A stretch of 64,000 nucleotides of DNA. Source: Sphingomonas taxi. GTDB taxonomy: Bacteria; Pseudomonadota; Alphaproteobacteria; Sphingomonadales; Sphingomonadaceae. Below are positions 9,002-18,662 of the stretch, one piece after another. Below the pieces are notes generated by a model. It did no database searches, was not told the origin of the DNA, and saw nothing but the letters and a program-made list of their open reading frames with translations. Location of the stretch: assembly GCA_003243195.1 (NCBI GenBank), contig QFQI01000002.1, forward strand, positions 496,001 to 560,000, written 5' to 3'. Each line of letters begins with the position of its first letter. The stretch's first letter is position 1. Both the position numbers and the translations under genes were made by a program.

Positions 9002-9931
9002 TTACAGCTTCTCCGTCAGTTCCGGCACGACCTTGAACAGGTCGCCGACCAGTCCGAGGTCCGCGACCTGAAAGATCGGCGCGTCCTCGTCCTTGTTGAT
9101 CGCGATGATCGTCTTGCTGTCCTTCATGCCGGCGAGGTGCTGGATCGCACCGGAAATGCCGACCGCGACATAGACTTCCGGCGCGACGATCTTGCCGGTC
9201 TGCCCGACCTGATAATCGTTCGGGACATAGCCGGCATCCACCGCCGCGCGGCTCGCGCCGACGCCGGCGCCCAGCTTGTCGGCAAGCGGCTCGATCAGCT
9301 CGTGGAACTTCTCGCCCGAGCCGAGCGCGCGGCCGCCCGACACGATCACGCGCGCGCTGGTCAGCTCCGGACGGGTCGATTCGGCGATCTCCTGCCCGAC
9401 GAAGGTGGCAAGGCCGGTGTCGCCGGTCGCCGCGACCGCCTCGACCGTACCCGATCCTCCCTCGGCCGCGGCCTTCTCGAACGCGGTGCCGCGCACGGTG
9501 AGGACCTTCTTGGCATCGGACGTCTGTACGGTGGCGATCGCATTGCCGGCATAGATCGGGCGCGTGAACGTGTCCTCGCCCTCCACCGACAGGATGTCGC
9601 TGATCTGCATGACGTCCAGCAGCGCGGCGACACGCGGGGCGACCGCCTTGCCGGTGGTGGTAGCCGGGGCGACGAACGCGTCGTGTTGCCCCATCAGTTC
9701 CACGACGAGCGGCGCGACATTCTCCGCCAGATGGTGCGCGTAGGCGGCGTCGTCGGCGACATGGACCTTGCCGACGCCGGCGATCTTCGCAGCGGACTCC
9801 GCCACGCCGCTGACGCCCTGTCCGGCGACCAACAGATGCACCTCGCCCAGCTTCGCCGCGGCGGTCACCGCGACCAGCGTGGCATCCTTGACGGCCGCAC
9901 CATCGTGTTCGACCCAAACCAGAGTCTTCAT
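9002..9931 (-). CDS. etfA: Electron transfer flavoprotein, alpha subunit
   Basis: EtfA binds FAD and, with EtfB, carries electrons from acyl-CoA and other dehydrogenases to ETF:ubiquinone oxidoreductase. The 309-residue product starts MKTLVWVEHDG and has the expected length. The C-terminal FAD-binding region is typical: VSGGRALGSGEKF, DAGYVPNDYQVGQTGK, YVAVGISGAIQHLAGMK and IIAINKDEDAPIF. The ATG at 9929-9931 fits the family N-terminus. It follows etfB on the same strand, 135 bp away, with a repeat element in the gap. Confidence 0.97.
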   Translation of the reverse strand: MKTLVWVEHDGAAVKDATLVAVTAAAKLGEVHLLVAGQGVSGVAESAAKIAGVGKVHVADDAAYAHHLAENVAPLVVELMGQHDAFVAPATTTGKAVAPRVAALLDVMQISDILSVEGEDTFTRPIYAGNAIATVQTSDAKKVLTVRGTAFEKAAAEGGSGTVEAVAATGDTGLATFVGQEIAESTRPELTSARVIVSGGRALGSGEKFHELIEPLADKLGAGVGASRAAVDAGYVPNDYQVGQTGKIVAPEVYVAVGISGAIQHLAGMKDSKTIIAINKDEDAPIFQVADLGLVGDLFKVVPELTEKL

Positions 9932-9965
9932 GTTCAACCTCTCCGGGGGCATGCCCCACTGAATC

Positions 9966-10034
9966 CGTTCGCCCTGAACCTGTCGAACGGCGTGTCCCGG
10001 AACCCGTGCCTCGACAAGCTCAGCACGAACGATG
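9966..10034. repeat. Inverted intergenic repeat (sphingomonad REP-like)
   Basis: CGTTCGCCCTGAACCTGTCGA (within 9967-9988) and a diverged inverted copy TCGACAAGCTCAGCACGAACG (10012-10032) face each other between etfB and etfA. Variants of this TTCGACAGGCTCAGGACGAACG-type unit are familiar as dispersed intergenic repeats in sphingomonads. The role is unknown; it may form RNA structure between the two cistrons. Confidence 0.65.
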
Positions 10035-10066
10035 GCGGGACGGCGTACCGTCCCGCGCACGCTGTC

Positions 10067-10816
10067 CTACTTCGCGATGCCCATCGACTTCAGCCGGTTG
10101 GCCAGTTCGTCGACGTCGGCGACCTTGACGCCGGCCTGCCGCTTGGCGGGTTCGGCGACCTTCACCACCGTCAGCCGCGGCGTGACATCGACGCCATAAT
10201 CGGCGGCGGTCTTGGTCGCGAGCGGCTTGGACTTCGCCTTCATGATGTTGGGCAGCGAGGCGTAGCGCGGCTCGTTCAGGCGCAGGTCGGTGGTGACGAT
10301 CGCCGGCAGCCGGAACGTGTCCGTCTCCAGCCCACCGTCGACCTCGCGCGTGACGGTCACGGCGTCGGCGGAGAGTTCCACCTTCGACGCGAACGTGCCC
10401 TGACCCCACCCGAGCAGGCCGGCGAGCATCTGCCCGGTCTGGTTGTTGTCGTCGTCGATCGCCTGCTTGCCCAGGATCACGAGCTGCGGCTGTTCGTCGG
10501 CGACGATCTTGGCCAGCAGCTTGGCGACGCCCAGCGGCTCGACCTTGGTGTCGCTGGTGACCAGGATCGCGCGATCGGCGCCCATCGCCAGCGCGGTGCG
10601 CAGCGTGTCCTGCGCCTTGGGCTCGCCGATCGAGACGACGACGATCTCGGTGACCGCGCCCTTCTCCTTCAGGCGGATCGCCTCCTCGACCGCGATCTCG
10701 TCGAAGGGGTTCATGCTCATCTTGACGTTGGCGAGATCGACGCCAGACCCGTCCGCCTTCACGCGGGGCTTCACATTATAGTCAAGCACGCGCTTGACGG
10801 GCACCAAGACCTTCAT
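10067..10816 (-). CDS. etfB: Electron transfer flavoprotein, beta subunit
   Basis: EtfB binds AMP and pairs with EtfA. The 249-residue product starts MKVLVPVKRVLDYNVK. It has the family blocks NPFDEIAVEEAIRLKE, ILGKQAIDDDNNQTGQMLA and LPAIVTTDLRLNEPRYASLPNIMKA-type sequence, which includes the ETF beta signature. It is the first gene of the etfBA pair. The preceding gene on this strand is sucC, 180 bp upstream. Confidence 0.97.
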   Translation of the reverse strand: MKVLVPVKRVLDYNVKPRVKADGSGVDLANVKMSMNPFDEIAVEEAIRLKEKGAVTEIVVVSIGEPKAQDTLRTALAMGADRAILVTSDTKVEPLGVAKLLAKIVADEQPQLVILGKQAIDDDNNQTGQMLAGLLGWGQGTFASKVELSADAVTVTREVDGGLETDTFRLPAIVTTDLRLNEPRYASLPNIMKAKSKPLATKTAADYGVDVTPRLTVVKVAEPAKRQAGVKVADVDELANRLKSMGIAK

Positions 10817-10938
10817 CGAGGCTCCTTCCAGATCCTGTTATCTAAGATCGCATCGGCCGCTCACATGGCTGTTCGGGCGGCGTTTCGCAAGTCGGGTACG
10901 GTCGGCTCGCCGTGCCGTAGCGTCGGCGTGAACGACGA

Positions 10939-10967
10939 CGGGCCGGAACGCTGTCGCGCCCGGCCCG
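10939..10967 (-). terminator. Stem-loop downstream of sucC, possible terminator
   Basis: CGGGCCGG (10939-10946) pairs with CCGGCCCG (10960-10967) around a 13-base loop, about 30 bp past the sucC stop. There is no T-run, so termination is uncertain. Confidence 0.3.
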
Positions 10968-10996
10968 CCTTCGCGAATCACCGATTCGGCGGCAGG

Positions 10997-12196
<1,200 letters not shown>

Positions 12197-12355
12197 GGGG
12201 CGCTCTCCCAGGGGCACGACAAAAATCGCGTCAGCCTAAAGCACAAGGGCGCGGACGAATCCACCCTTGATGTTGACGAACATGCGACGCAATCGCAACA
12301 AGCGGACGGAGTTGCCATTCCGTTCCGGTGCGTCCATGCCGTTGCGGTGACGCCG

Positions 12356-15055
12356 ATGCACTATCCCACGCTGCACGCCAGCCATTCCGGCATCTGGGTG
12401 GCGCAGGAGGGCGAAACGCGCGCGCTGTCGCGGGGCGAGGCGATCCGGCTGGCGGCGGATACGCCGGTGATCCTGCTGAACGCGCCGCTGGTCGGGCAAC
12501 GGCTGGGCTATGCCGATCTGTCCGGGCTGGACCTGCTGGAACTGTTCGCCTTTCTCCACCCCGCGCGCTTCATGGTGCCGACACCAAAGGGGGTGGCCGA
12601 TGTCACGGGGCTGGCGGCGCCGGCGCGCGACGATGACGTGGCGGCATTCCTGCGCGACGCCGCGGCGCGGATGCTGGAGGTGACGCAGGGCGCGTGGCCG
12701 GAGGGCGAGGGCGCATGGACCGCCGCGCAGGCGCTGACCCGCGCGCGCTGGGCCTGGGCGCCGGTGGTGGCGCCGCGCATCGCGAAACCGGCGGAGAACG
12801 AACGCTGGCTGTTCTCACGCTTGCCGGAATGGGACGAGGTCGCGCCGCGCCCGGCCCCGCGCAGCATCACGCTGGACGAGCGCGCGGTGCTGGAACGGCT
12901 CGACCGGTTGACCGGCGCGGGGGCGGAGCCGCGCGGCGGGCAGCGCGCCTATGCCGCCGCGGCCGGCGCGGCCTTTGCCCCGCGCGCGGTGCGCGACACG
13001 CCCAATCTGGTGCTGGCGGAGGCAGGGACCGGCATCGGCAAGACGCTCGGCTATCTCGCGCCCGCCAGCCTGTGGGCCGAACAGGCCGGCGGCGCGGTGT
13101 GGATCTCCACCTATACCAAGGCGCTGCAACGCCAGCTCGGGCACGAAACGCGGCGGCTGCACCCCGATCGGGCGCTGCGCAAGGCGAAGGTGGTGACGCG
13201 CAAGGGGCGCGAGAATTACCTCTGCCTGCTCAATCTGGAGGATGCGTTGCAGGGCGGGTTCGCCGGGCGCGCGGCGATCCTGGCGCAACTGGTGGCGCGC
13301 TGGGCGGCCTATACCGACGATGGCGACATGGTGGGGGGCGACCTGCCCGGCTGGCTGGTGGCGCTGTTCCGGCGCAACGGACCGGCGGCGCTGACCGACC
13401 GGCGCGGCGAGTGCGTCTATGCCGGCTGCCCGCATTATCGCAAATGCTTCATCGAGCGTGCGGCGCGTGCCTCCACCGAGGCCGATCTGGTGATCGCCAA
13501 CCATGCGCTGGTGATGGTCAACGCCGCGCGCGGGCGCGAGCTGGCGACGCGCCCGACCCGCTATGTGTTCGACGAGGGCCATCATTTGTTCGATGCCGCC
13601 GACGCGATGTTCGGCACCGCGCTGACCGGCGCGGAGTCGATCGAGCTGCGGCGCTGGATCGTCGGCCCGGAGGGCACGTCGCGCGGGCGGCGGCGCGGGT
13701 TGCAGGCGCGGCTTTCCGATGTCGCGAGCTACGACGAGCAGGGCGCGCGCGCGATCGGCGATATCGTCGCGGCGGCGCAGGCGCTGGCGGGCGACGGCTG
13801 GCTGGGACGCGTGGCGGAGGGGCAGCCGTTTGGCGCGATCGAGGCGTTGCTGGGGGCGGTGCGTGGCCTCGCCTATGCGCGCGCGGAGGAGCGCGGCGCG
13901 GATGCGGGCTATGGACTGGAAACCGAATTGGCCGAGCCGTCGCCGGAGCTGATCGAGGCGGCGGCGCCCGCCGCGCACGCGCTGGACGCGCTGGTGCGGC
14001 CGATGGTGGCGCTGGGCAAGCGGCTGGAGGCGGTGCTGGCCGACGCGCCGGACTGGCTGGACGGGCCGGCGCGTGCGCGCGTGGAGGGCGCGATCGCCTC
14101 GATCGGCTGGCGCGCGGAGACGGTGGCGGGGTGGCTGGCGCTGCTCGCGCGTGTCGGCGGGCCGGCCGATCCGCGCTTCGTCGACTGGCTGGCGGTCGAT
14201 CGCAGCGAGGGGCGCGATTATGACATCGGGCTGCACCGTCGCTGGCTGGACCCGACGCTGCCGTTTGCGGAAACGGTGCTGAAGGGCGCGCACGGGGCGC
14301 TGGTCACGTCGGCGACGCTGACGGCGGGCGGCGACTGGGAAACGGCGGAGGCGCGGGTCGGCGCGCCGCACCTGTCGCGCGCACCCGCGCGTTTCCAGGT
14401 GGAAAGTCCGTTCGACTATGCCGGCCGGGCGGAGGTGGTGATCGTCACCGACGTCAAGCGTGGTGACGTGCCCGCGCTTGCCAACGCCTATGCGCGGCTG
14501 GTGGAGGCGAGCGCGGGCGGCGCATTGGGGCTGTTCACCGCAATCCGACGGCTGCGCGCGGTGCATGCGCGCGTCGCCGACCGGCTGGCGCGGGCCGGGC
14601 TGCCGCTGCATGCGCAGCACGTCGACCCCGTCGATACCGGCACATTGGTCGACATCTTCCGCGACGATCCGCACGCCAGCCTGTTCGGCACCGATGCGCT
14701 GCGCGACGGGGTGGACGTGCCCGGCCACTCGCTGCGGCTGGTGGTGATGGAGGGCGTGCCGTGGCCGAAGCCGACCGTGCTGCACGCCGCGCGGCGGCTG
14801 GCGGGCGGCGGCAGTGCGTATGACGACCGGATCGTGCGGGCGCGGCTGGCGCAGGCGTTCGGGCGGCTGATCCGGCGCGACAGCGACGCCGGATTGTTCG
14901 TGCTGTTGTCCGCCGCGATGCCGTCGCGCCTGCTCGACGCCTTCCCGCCCGGCGTGCCCGCGACGCGCGTGCCGCTGGATGAAGCGGTGGAAAGGGTGCG
15001 GCGGCGGCTTTCCTCCGCGGGCGACATCGGGCATGAGGCGCGCCTAGACGCCTGA
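12356..15055 (+). CDS. DinG/XPD-family ATP-dependent DNA helicase
   Basis: The product of about 899 residues has an N-terminal extension of about 200 residues, then a superfamily 2 helicase core. Walker A is AEAGTGIGKT (about 221-230). A four-cysteine Fe-S motif region follows (CVYAGCPHYRKC, near 352-363), then the DEGHH Walker B box (near 405). The C-terminal half has the late motifs TDALRDGVDVPG and AQAFGRLIRR. Fe-S helicases of this type unwind damaged or structured DNA. The ATG at 12356 matches the expected MHYPTLHASH start; an in-frame GTG lies 9 bp upstream. The start is divergent from sucC, 160 bp away. Confidence 0.9.
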   Translation: MHYPTLHASHSGIWVAQEGETRALSRGEAIRLAADTPVILLNAPLVGQRLGYADLSGLDLLELFAFLHPARFMVPTPKGVADVTGLAAPARDDDVAAFLRDAAARMLEVTQGAWPEGEGAWTAAQALTRARWAWAPVVAPRIAKPAENERWLFSRLPEWDEVAPRPAPRSITLDERAVLERLDRLTGAGAEPRGGQRAYAAAAGAAFAPRAVRDTPNLVLAEAGTGIGKTLGYLAPASLWAEQAGGAVWISTYTKALQRQLGHETRRLHPDRALRKAKVVTRKGRENYLCLLNLEDALQGGFAGRAAILAQLVARWAAYTDDGDMVGGDLPGWLVALFRRNGPAALTDRRGECVYAGCPHYRKCFIERAARASTEADLVIANHALVMVNAARGRELATRPTRYVFDEGHHLFDAADAMFGTALTGAESIELRRWIVGPEGTSRGRRRGLQARLSDVASYDEQGARAIGDIVAAAQALAGDGWLGRVAEGQPFGAIEALLGAVRGLAYARAEERGADAGYGLETELAEPSPELIEAAAPAAHALDALVRPMVALGKRLEAVLADAPDWLDGPARARVEGAIASIGWRAETVAGWLALLARVGGPADPRFVDWLAVDRSEGRDYDIGLHRRWLDPTLPFAETVLKGAHGALVTSATLTAGGDWETAEARVGAPHLSRAPARFQVESPFDYAGRAEVVIVTDVKRGDVPALANAYARLVEASAGGALGLFTAIRRLRAVHARVADRLARAGLPLHAQHVDPVDTGTLVDIFRDDPHASLFGTDALRDGVDVPGHSLRLVVMEGVPWPKPTVLHAARRLAGGGSAYDDRIVRARLAQAFGRLIRRDSDAGLFVLLSAAMPSRLLDAFPPGVPATRVPLDEAVERVRRRLSSAGDIGHEARLDA

Positions 15056-15070
15056 CGGAGATGCCGGCCC

Positions 15071-15610
15071 GTGAAGACGCTGACGCTGCTGCGCCATGCC
15101 AAATCGGGCTGGGACGATCCGGTGGCGCGCGATTTCGATCGTCCGCTGAACCCGAAGGGACGCCGCGCGGCGGCAACGATGGGGCGGCACCTGCGCGACC
15201 TGGGGATCACCTTCGACCGGGTGATCGCCTCACCGGCGGTACGCGTGCAGGAAACGCTGGATGAGCTGGAACGCGGGCTGGGCCGGCGGCTGGCGCCCGC
15301 ATGGGACCGGCGGCTGTACCTGGCCTCGGCGGCGACCTTGCTCGACGTGGTGCGCGAATGCGCGAACGACGCGGAGTCGCTGCTGCTGATCGGGCACAAT
15401 CCCGGGCTGGAGGATCTCACGTTGCTGCTGGTGCCCGAGGATGCCGGTGGCCTGCGCGACGTGGTGGAACAGAAATACCCGACCGCTACGGTCGCGGAAC
15501 TGACCCTAGCGATCGACGACTGGCGGGACGCCGCGATGGGCGGTGCGACGATGCGCCGCTTCGTCCGCCCGCGTGACGTCGATCCCGAACTGGGACCGGA
15601 CGGAACGTGA
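15071..15610 (+). CDS. SixA-like histidine phosphatase
   Basis: The 179-residue protein has the RHG catalytic motif LLRHAKSGWD near the N-terminus (His about 9), the second-site arginine in ASPAVRVQET, and the late IGHNPGLEDL with its catalytic histidine. This is the short branch of the histidine phosphatase superfamily represented by SixA, which dephosphorylates phosphohistidine. The GTG start lies 15 bp after the helicase stop, so co-transcription is likely. The actual substrate is unknown. Confidence 0.88.
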   Translation: MKTLTLLRHAKSGWDDPVARDFDRPLNPKGRRAAATMGRHLRDLGITFDRVIASPAVRVQETLDELERGLGRRLAPAWDRRLYLASAATLLDVVRECANDAESLLLIGHNPGLEDLTLLLVPEDAGGLRDVVEQKYPTATVAELTLAIDDWRDAAMGGATMRRFVRPRDVDPELGPDGT

Positions 15611-15646
15611 GCGCAGGGGCTTGATGGGCATCAGGTCCGTATCCGG

Positions 15647-16315
15647 CTAGGACGCGCCGCAGCGTACTGCGGTCGCGACCGGCGCGCGCACGGTGCAGCG
15701 GGGGCGGCCGCGCACGCGGACCTGCGCGTCCTTGCCCGCGGACACCTGCGCGGCGTAGCGGGCGGCGGCGCGGACGATCAGGTCGCCGGCCGCCTGTACC
15801 GTCAGTTGATCGGCGCTGAGGTCGCCGGCGTCGAGCGTGCCCGGACCATTGCCGGCGAGGCGCACGTCGCGGGCGCGGCCAGCGGCGGTGATCGTCCCTT
15901 CGCCGACCAGCGTGGCGGTCAGCGTGTCGGCCTCGATCCGCGCGACGTGCAACGATCCGGCGCCCGCGACCGACAGCGTGACGCGGTCGCCGCGCATCGC
16001 ATCGACGGACACCGCGGCTGGCGCGAACACCGCGACGCTTTCCAGCCGCGGCGTGGCGATCGTGATCATACCGAGCAGCGGCGCACCCGATCGGACGCGC
16101 ACGGTCAGCGTTCCACCATCCACGCGGACATCGAGCGCGTCGAGCGCCGCCGGATCGGGCGTGGAGGCGCGCATGCCGGTGCCTGCGCCGGTTGTGACCT
16201 GCACCGCCATCGGCGCGTCGATGCGCAACCGCTCCACGCTGCCGATCGGCCAGCGCCGTTCGGCGGCGTCCGTGGGCGCGGCGAGCAGCAGGACGGACAG
16301 GATCAGCGGCCGCAC
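15647..16315 (-). CDS. Secreted DUF2807 (head GIN-like) protein
   Basis: The 222-residue protein begins with a short signal peptide (RPLILSVLLLAAPTDA). It consists of parallel beta-helix-like repeats rich in Val, Gly, Asp and Thr, as in DUF2807 proteins (IATPRLESVAVFAPAAV, VAGAGSLHV, AGDLSADQL). A cysteine pair near the C-terminus (RCTVRAP, RCGAS) may form a disulfide. The GTG start lies 13 bp inside the end of the preceding DUF2807 gene, so the pair is translationally coupled. Predicted location is the periplasm or cell surface. The function of the family is unknown. Confidence 0.8.
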   Translation of the reverse strand: MRPLILSVLLLAAPTDAAERRWPIGSVERLRIDAPMAVQVTTGAGTGMRASTPDPAALDALDVRVDGGTLTVRVRSGAPLLGMITIATPRLESVAVFAPAAVSVDAMRGDRVTLSVAGAGSLHVARIEADTLTATLVGEGTITAAGRARDVRLAGNGPGTLDAGDLSADQLTVQAAGDLIVRAAARYAAQVSAGKDAQVRVRGRPRCTVRAPVATAVRCGAS

Positions 16316-17013
16316 CGTACGTCGCCCGATCCGGCCTTCTTCACCGTGCAGCGCGCTTGCGGACCGAGATCGACGTCGCCCGCGCCGACCGAGCGGACGT
16401 TCGCATCGCCGGTCACCGTCGTCCGCACGCTGCCCGAGCCCACCACCTGCACGTCGGCGCCGCGCGCGGCGAGTTGCGGCGCGTCCAGCCCGCCCGATCC
16501 GGTGATCCGGACCGCCAGTCGCCGCGCCTGGCCGCGTGCCGCGACATTCCCCGATCCGGTGACCGTCACGTCGACATCGCCCGCCGCCACGTCGCCGATC
16601 GTCAGGTCACCCGATCCGGCGATCCGCGCCGCGAAGGCCTCGCCGCGCACGCGGTCGATCCGCATGTCGCCCGACCCGCCGATCGCCGCCTCGGTCAGCG
16701 CGGGCAGGGTCACGAAGACGCGCGCGCTGCCCGACGACGGGCCGCTGCGCCGCGACACGTTCAGCGTCGCACCGTCGCGGGTGATCTTCAGCCGGTCGAG
16801 CACCCGCGCATCGCCCTCCGCACGCACCGAATAGCCGCCGCCGACCCGCACCTCGACATCGTCGCTGCCGGCGAGGCGGATGCCGGTGAAGTCCGCCACC
16901 GCATAGCTGCGCGTGTTGCCGGTGCCGCTTCCCGCGATCCCGGCGTCATCCTTGTCGAACGCATTGCCGCAGGCGGCCAGTGGCAGCAGCGCGGCGAACA
17001 TTATCAGGCGCAT
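16303..17013 (-). CDS. DUF2807 (head GIN domain) lipoprotein
   Basis: The product of 236 residues starts with a lipoprotein signal whose lipobox is LAAC (Cys about 15). The domain is built from repeated beta units around Gly-Ser-Gly: AGSGTGN, GGSGDM, AGSGDL, TGSGN, TGSGG, VGSGS and AGSGD. This is the right-handed parallel beta-helix pattern of DUF2807. The ATG at 17011-17013 is eight bases from a long inverted-repeat operator. Such genes often accompany transcriptional regulators, but none is adjacent here. It is the first gene of a two-gene operon. Confidence 0.88.
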   Translation of the reverse strand: MRLIMFAALLPLAACGNAFDKDDAGIAGSGTGNTRSYAVADFTGIRLAGSDDVEVRVGGGYSVRAEGDARVLDRLKITRDGATLNVSRRSGPSSGSARVFVTLPALTEAAIGGSGDMRIDRVRGEAFAARIAGSGDLTIGDVAAGDVDVTVTGSGNVAARGQARRLAVRITGSGGLDAPQLAARGADVQVVGSGSVRTTVTGDANVRSVGAGDVDLGPQARCTVKKAGSGDVRCGR

Positions 17014-17020
17014 CGATCGT

Positions 17021-17056
17021 CTCCCATGTGTATTGCCATGATAATACACACGGGAG
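17021..17056 (-). promoter_or_regulatory. Inverted-repeat operator upstream of the DUF2807 genes
   Basis: CTCCCATGTGTATT (17021-17034) and AATACACACGGGAG (17043-17056) are reverse complements at 13 of 14 positions, with an eight-base spacer. The core GTGTATT-N8-AATACAC is AT-rich in a GC-rich context and sits just before the ATG. It resembles binding sites of small dimeric repressors (GntR/YtrA or PadR type), but the cognate protein is not identifiable in the window. Its outer arms also contain the GGGAG ribosome-binding site, so the mRNA could fold over it. Confidence 0.7.
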
Positions 17057-17068
17057 AGACGCACAACG

Positions 17069-17095
17069 AAAAAGGGCGACCGTCGCCGGTCGCCC
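17069..17095 (-). terminator. Rho-independent terminator of carD
   Basis: Read on the minus strand, GGGCGACC (17088-17095) and GGTCGCCC (17074-17081) form an eight-base stem with loop GGCGAC. Five T residues follow (A-run at 17069-17073 on the plus strand). It ends the carD transcript about 40 bp past the stop and insulates the DUF2807 promoter. Confidence 0.88.
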
Positions 17096-17135
17096 CTTCG
17101 ATAGTCAGCCCCGTGACGGCGGGGGAGATGCCGCG

Positions 17136-17669
17136 TCAGGCGGGCACCTTCTCCTTGTTGTAGATCGCTGCGGCCTTGCGCAGGATCTCCAGGATCTTCT
17201 CCTGCGCGGCTGGCTCGTCGATCTGCTCCATCGCGGCAAGCTCGCGAGCAAGGCGGCTGCACGCGCCTTCGAAGATCTGCCGCTCCGAATAGCTCTGCTC
17301 GGGCTGATCGTCGGCGCGGAACAGGTCGCGCACCACCTCGGCGATCGACGCGAGGTCACCCGAGTTGATCTTCGCCTCATATTCCTGCGCGCGACGCGAC
17401 CACATGGTGCGCTTGACCTTGGGCTTGCCCCGCAGCGTTTCCATCGCCTCGCGCATCGTCTTGTCCGACGACAGCTTGCGCATGCCGACCGACTCGGCCT
17501 TGTTGGTGGGCACGCGGAGCGTCATGCGCTCCTTTTCAAACCGCAGGACATACAGTTCGAGCTGCATGCCGGCGATTTCCTGTTTCTGCAACTCGATTAC
17601 GCGGCCCACGCCGTGCTTGGGATAAACGACATAGTCGCCGACATCGAAATGCAGAGCCTTGGCAGCCAT
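17136..17669 (-). CDS. carD: CarD family transcriptional regulator
   Basis: CarD proteins bind the RNA polymerase beta subunit and stabilise open promoter complexes. The 177-residue product has the N-terminal RNAP-interaction Tudor-like domain (VGDYVVYPKHGVGRV, LYVLRFEKERMTLRVP) and a helical C-terminal DNA-contacting domain (MWSRRAQEYEAKINSG, SERQIFEGA). The ATG at 17667-17669 gives the conserved MAAKALHFDVGD start, better supported than an ATG 36 bp upstream. It is probably monocistronic, with a strong terminator downstream. Confidence 0.95.
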   Translation of the reverse strand: MAAKALHFDVGDYVVYPKHGVGRVIELQKQEIAGMQLELYVLRFEKERMTLRVPTNKAESVGMRKLSSDKTMREAMETLRGKPKVKRTMWSRRAQEYEAKINSGDLASIAEVVRDLFRADDQPEQSYSERQIFEGACSRLARELAAMEQIDEPAAQEKILEILRKAAAIYNKEKVPA

Positions 17670-17954
17670 AGGTGGCCTTTCCAATGTTGTGTCCCCATGC
17701 AACACGACCCATGTGCATGCGCCGCGACAGGAATCGGGCTGGGGCGATAAGGTTGGACGTCTCCGGCGGGCACCCGACAGGGTATAAGCGCCCGTGCCGG
17801 ACCCTTATAATGCCATTGCAACGAAATTTCCAGCCTATTTAGGGCAGCGAGCCTGCCCCGGCGGAACTTTCTTACAAACCGGGTGTGCCATGTCGGTCAC
17901 AGCCGTCCCGTCTTGCCGGACGCCCGCGCCGTAGCCTTGCATGCGCGCGGTTGC
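17670..17954. other. Intergenic region between carD and the ferredoxin gene
   Basis: Two AT-rich patches, CTTATAATG near 17803-17812 and GGTATAAG near 17781-17788, are candidate -10 regions for carD on the minus strand. No well-spaced -35 was identified. A short stem-loop, GGGCAG (17842-17847) with CTGCCC (17853-17858), could end the ferredoxin transcript but lacks a T-run. Confidence 0.35.
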
Positions 17955-18296
17955 TCAGTCGCCCTTGCCCGGCTCCGGCGAGAAGAACTTGTCGAACTTG
18001 CCGTCCACGCCCTTCATCTCGTCGGCATCGGGCGGCGTCTGGTCCAGTTTGCGCGTGACGTTCGGCCATTGCGCCGAGAAGGTGTTGTTCAGCTCCAGCC
18101 ATTGTTCCAGCCCGCTCTCGGTATCGGGCAGGATCGCCTCGGCCGGGCATTCGGGCTCGCACACGCCGCAGTCGATGCACTCGGACGGGTTGATGACGAG
18201 CATGTTCTCGCCTTCATAGAAACAGTCGACCGGACAGACTTCCACGCAGTCCATATACTTGCAGCGGATGCAGGCGTCGGTGACGACGTAGGTCAT
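17955..18296 (-). CDS. fdxA: Seven-iron ferredoxin FdxA
   Basis: The 113-residue protein has two cluster motifs near the N-terminus. The first, CIRCKYMDCVEVC with a further PVDC, fits a 3Fe-4S or 4Fe-4S site (Cys about 9, 12, 17, 21, 25). The second, CIDCGVCEPEC, fits a 4Fe-4S site. The C-terminal extension with LNNTFSAQWPN is typical of proteobacterial FdxA. It serves as a soluble cytoplasmic electron carrier. The S4 protein gene is 54 bp upstream on the same strand. Confidence 0.95.
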   Translation of the reverse strand: MTYVVTDACIRCKYMDCVEVCPVDCFYEGENMLVINPSECIDCGVCEPECPAEAILPDTESGLEQWLELNNTFSAQWPNVTRKLDQTPPDADEMKGVDGKFDKFFSPEPGKGD

Positions 18297-18350
18297 GGCA
18301 GGCTGTTCCTCACTTCTCGCGCGCCGCTTTCGCGCCGCTTGCCGCGCGCG

Positions 18351-18662
18351 TCAACGCTCCAGCGTGCCTTGCGACACGTTATCACGCGTCGACAATGCCA
18401 ATTCCTGATAGCAACCCTGCGCCTCGGGCGCGGGGCCGCGGCGGTGTGGCAGCGCCTCGACACGCAGTACGCGCACCCGGCCGCCCTGGAAGAAGGTCAG
18501 GATATTGCCGACGCGCACGGGCGCGTGCGCACGGTCGATCGCGCGACCATCGAGCCGCAGATGCCCGTCGCAGGCCATCGCCTGCGCCACGTCGCGCGTC
18601 CTGGCCAGCCGCGCGAACCACAGGAAGCGGTCGAGCCGCATCGTCGCCGCGCCGCCGCTCAT
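18351..18662 (-). CDS. S4-domain RNA-binding protein (Hsp15-like)
   Basis: The 103-residue protein carries an S4 domain. It has RLDRFLWFARLARTRDVAQ, then GHLRLDGRAIDRAH and VGNILTFFQGGRVRVLRV. This size and arrangement match the Hsp15 (HslR) family, which recycles stalled 50S subunits. Its ATG overlaps the TGA of the upstream SUV3-like helicase (four-base overlap), so both are translated from one message. The coupling of an RNA helicase with an RNA-binding protein suggests a shared role in RNA metabolism, which is inference. Confidence 0.85.
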   Translation of the reverse strand: MSGGAATMRLDRFLWFARLARTRDVAQAMACDGHLRLDGRAIDRAHAPVRVGNILTFFQGGRVRVLRVEALPHRRGPAPEAQGCYQELALSTRDNVSQGTLER

